17,188 bases of DNA, from assembly GCA_023429985.1 (NCBI GenBank), contig JAEZCV010000198.1:1-17188 (forward strand). Reading direction: 5' to 3'. Of the stretch, positions 15,375 through 17,188 are shown one piece after another. How positions within the stretch are numbered: the stretch's first letter is position 1; each line of letters starts with the position of its first letter. The position numbers and the translations under genes are program-made. The notes under the pieces are model-generated. The model was not told the DNA's origin. It searched no databases and worked only from the letters and a program-made list of their open reading frames with translations. The stretch comes from Bacteroidota bacterium. GTDB lineage: Bacteria; Bacteroidota; Bacteroidia; Chitinophagales; Chitinophagaceae.

Positions 15375-16526
15375 TCAAATTATTCTCGCTACATTTTCAC
15401 CAATTGCCACCACTCCCGGTTTCTTTCCTTTTTCAAAACTACCCAGTTGGTCTTCCATACCTAAAGCTTTTGCCCCCGTTATGGTAGCCCAATTTAATAG
15501 CGTTTCCAATTCAATAAATGGAAAATTTTCCTGCACAGTTTTGATCTCATTATAAATATTCAAGGAATGGTTGCTTGCAAGGCTGTCGGTACCTAAAACA
15601 ATTTTTGCCTGGTGCTTAAGTAAAAGTTCTATTGGAGGTAATACATTTTCGATGTAGAGGTTGGCATTTGGACAAAGACAGAAATATATCTTTTCAAAAA
15701 CTTCCGTTTCTTTCTTTAAAAACAAAATATCTTCTTCATTTATAAAACTATTATGAACAAGGATGATATTTTTTGCAACCGTCATTTTTTCAAAATAAGA
15801 TTGAACACTGCTTTTCCCGGTCACCTTATGTTCTATGTTCCTGATCTTAAACGCATCAAACAATCGCATCAGGTCGCCATTACCATTCATGAATAATTCA
15901 TTTTCTGCCCTGGATTCCTGGTTATGAATGGAAACGGTTTTCCCTTGGTAATATGGAATGACCATTTCCCAAAGCTTTTCGGAAACCGAATAAGGAGCAT
16001 GTGGCACCACTGCATTTTTGCCCGGACATTCATGATCAAAAATTTCAAGTAATTGTCTGGCCTTTTCAATTCTTGATGCAGCTATGCCCACTTCCCAGCC
16101 GCTGGTTTCTATAAAATTGCAGTAATGAATTAATGAATGCTTTTTTCTGTTAACCGTTAGTGCATTGTTACATATATCACCAACTGCAACTATACCATTG
16201 GCAGTCATTTCTTCATCAGCCTTTATAATGGCAGCAAATATTTCCTCGTCATTTGCACTAAACCTGGTATTCACTACCGAAAAAACAAAATCTACCAGCC
16301 CGGTGTGTGGGGGAATTGATCCTTTTAAATGGCTTAATTCAAGGTGGCAGTGCGCATTAATCAATCCGGGTGAAAGAATGCCCTCGAAATATTCAACGCC
16401 ATCGCCCGCTTCTTTTACATCAATAATTTCTTTTATTTCACCATTTGCATGGGTGATCAAAACCTTGTTCTGCCAGAACCTGTAGCCGTCAAATATTTTT
16501 GGCGCACTGAATTTTCTGAATGCCAT
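15375..16526 (-). CDS. Metal-dependent amidohydrolase, deaminase-like
   Basis: This 383-residue protein belongs to the amidohydrolase superfamily branch of adenosine-type, S-adenosylhomocysteine and chlorohydrolase-like deaminases. Visible metal and catalytic residues are HCH (His59, His61) in GLINAHCHLELSH, His201 with Glu204 three residues later (IHNQE), His258 (LVHNSF) and Asp314 (LGTDSLASN). His176 in VVPHAPYSVSE fits a substrate-contacting histidine. The N- and C-terminal ends form the usual small beta-sandwich (final GSFEKGKKPGVVAIG). The spacing resembles SAH/methylthioadenosine deaminases and aminodeoxyfutalosine deaminase (MqnX); the 'HLELS' after the HxH resembles the latter. The substrate cannot be fixed from the sequence: a purine-type nucleoside or a related aminated ring is my inference. 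The enzyme is probably cytoplasmic, with no signal peptide. It is divergent from prfA across 69 bases. Confidence 0.88.
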   Translation of the reverse strand: MAFRKFSAPKIFDGYRFWQNKVLITHANGEIKEIIDVKEAGDGVEYFEGILSPGLINAHCHLELSHLKGSIPPHTGLVDFVFSVVNTRFSANDEEIFAAIIKADEEMTANGIVAVGDICNNALTVNRKKHSLIHYCNFIETSGWEVGIAASRIEKARQLLEIFDHECPGKNAVVPHAPYSVSEKLWEMVIPYYQGKTVSIHNQESRAENELFMNGNGDLMRLFDAFKIRNIEHKVTGKSSVQSYFEKMTVAKNIILVHNSFINEEDILFLKKETEVFEKIYFCLCPNANLYIENVLPPIELLLKHQAKIVLGTDSLASNHSLNIYNEIKTVQENFPFIELETLLNWATITGAKALGMEDQLGSFEKGKKPGVVAIGENVARII

Positions 16527-16571
16527 CGGGGCTAAAATAATGCTTTAACGTTCTTATTCGGCACCATCACC

Positions 16572-16579
16572 TAATTTTG
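16572..16579 (+). promoter_or_regulatory. Putative prfA promoter, -7 element
   Basis: TAATTTTG matches TAnnTTTG at all fixed positions and ends 16 bases before the prfA ATG, leaving room for a short leader of about ten bases. No good -33 TTTG is seen at the expected spacing. The call rests on one element. Confidence 0.4.
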
Positions 16580-16595
16580 CCAGCCAATTTTTACC

Positions 16596-17188
16596 ATGCT
16601 CGATAAACTGGAAGCCATTAAAGCAAGATTCAACGACCTGGGAGTTGCACTTACCAATCCTGAGATCATTAGCGATAACAGGAAGTTTGGACAATTATCA
16701 AAAGAATACAGGAGCCTTGAAAAGATCGTAATTGCTTATGGCGATTATAGAAAGATATTAGATGATGTAGATTTTTATAAAGAAGCTTTAAACGGAGCCG
16801 ACGAGGAAATGCGTGAGATGGCCAAGCTTGAATTACCGGAAACGGAAGAAAAGCTGGAAAAAATTGAAGGCCGCATCCGCCAAATGCTTATTCCTAAAGA
16901 TCCACAGGATGATAAAAATGCCATTATTGAAATAAGGGCAGGAACCGGTGGCGATGAAGCTTCTCTTTTTGCCGGCGACCTTTTAAGAATGTATTTAAGG
17001 TATTGTGAAAGGCGGGGATGGAAAACTGCCGTGCTGAGCGAAAATGAAGGAACAGTTGGTGGCTATAAAGAAGTACAGCTTGAAGTTACCGGTGAAGATG
17101 TTTATGGCGTATTAAAGTTCGAAAGCGGGGTTCATCGCGTGCAAAGAGTTCCCGATACCGAGGGCAGCGGAAGGGTTCATACAAGTGC
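16596..17188 (+). CDS. prfA: Peptide chain release factor 1 (3' truncated by the window edge)
   Basis: RF1 recognises UAA and UAG in the ribosomal A site and triggers release of the finished peptide. The first 197 residues are present. They include the N-terminal helical domain (1-105), the central domain with IIEIRAGTGGDEASLFAGDLLRMY (110-133), and the codon-recognition region FESGVHRVQRVPDTEGSGRVHTS. This region carries the PxT tripeptide as Pro186-Asp187-Thr188, which marks RF1 rather than the SPF-type RF2. The catalytic GGQ motif lies further downstream, beyond the window. There is no RF2-type programmed frameshift near the start. The ATG at 16596 gives the standard MLDKLEAIKARFNDL N-terminus. 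Confidence 0.97.
   Translation, partial: MLDKLEAIKARFNDLGVALTNPEIISDNRKFGQLSKEYRSLEKIVIAYGDYRKILDDVDFYKEALNGADEEMREMAKLELPETEEKLEKIEGRIRQMLIPKDPQDDKNAIIEIRAGTGGDEASLFAGDLLRMYLRYCERRGWKTAVLSENEGTVGGYKEVQLEVTGEDVYGVLKFESGVHRVQRVPDTEGSGRVHTS

Noticed and set aside
15255..15464. A possible small plus-strand protein with a Ser-Phe/Cys-Phe repeat
   Set aside because: It starts with GTG inside the recO stop region. Its composition is simply a reading of the hexanucleotide repeat, and its second half runs antisense through the amidohydrolase coding region.
1..17188. A novel defence, mobile or CRISPR-type system
   Set aside because: I looked for transposases, integrases, nuclease or toxin-antitoxin motifs, regular spacer arrays and tRNA-flanked boundaries on both strands and saw none; all long frames match chromosomal Bacteroidota genes.

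Overview
The window comes from a Bacteroidota chromosome, most likely a Chitinophagaceae-like member. The evidence is a SusC/SusD outer-membrane pair, a PorZ-type protein of the type IX secretion system (T9SS), lipoproteins with Bacteroidota-style signal peptides, a GatB with the 'LAHPGTLP' variant that I associate with this phylum, and TAnnTTTG promoter elements upstream of several genes. Base composition is moderately AT-rich. I see no integrase, transposase, CRISPR array, tRNA or rRNA, and no sign of a recently acquired island.

Layout, left to right. Positions 1-939 hold the 3' part of an exported protein with two PDZ domains, closed by a clear intrinsic terminator. Next is a two-gene operon of gatB (Asp/Glu-tRNA amidotransferase subunit B) and a TlpA-like thioredoxin lipoprotein (1020-3570), ending in its own terminator. 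It converges on a minus-strand operon of susC, susD and a small unrecognised lipoprotein (9390 down to 3879). That operon starts behind a 365-base AT-rich leader containing an operator-like dyad and ends at a perfect 10-bp-stem hairpin with a U-tract. A minus-strand MMPL/RND-type membrane transporter (12077 down to 9756) is divergent from a porZ-recO operon (12209-15258). A minus-strand metal-dependent deaminase-like amidohydrolase (16526 down to 15375) converges on recO across a hexanucleotide microsatellite. The last gene, prfA (release factor 1), starts at 16596 and runs off the window.

How the genes work together. Several products act at the envelope: the SusCD pair imports an unknown ligand, PorZ takes part in the T9SS attachment complex, the MMPL protein probably moves lipids or other hydrophobic molecules, and the PDZ protein and thioredoxin lipoprotein are exported. 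gatB, recO and prfA are housekeeping genes for translation and repair. No hydrolase or sensor is linked to the SusCD operon, so its substrate cannot be named.

I found no obviously new multi-gene system. The most useful non-coding observations are two operator-like dyads (upstream of susC, and overlapping the porZ promoter), TAnnTTTG elements lying so close to the gatB and porZ start codons that little or no 5' leader is expected, a corrected start for the MMPL gene supported by its promoter, an 8-bp-phased ATCWGCG repeat cluster, and a block-structured hexanucleotide repeat.
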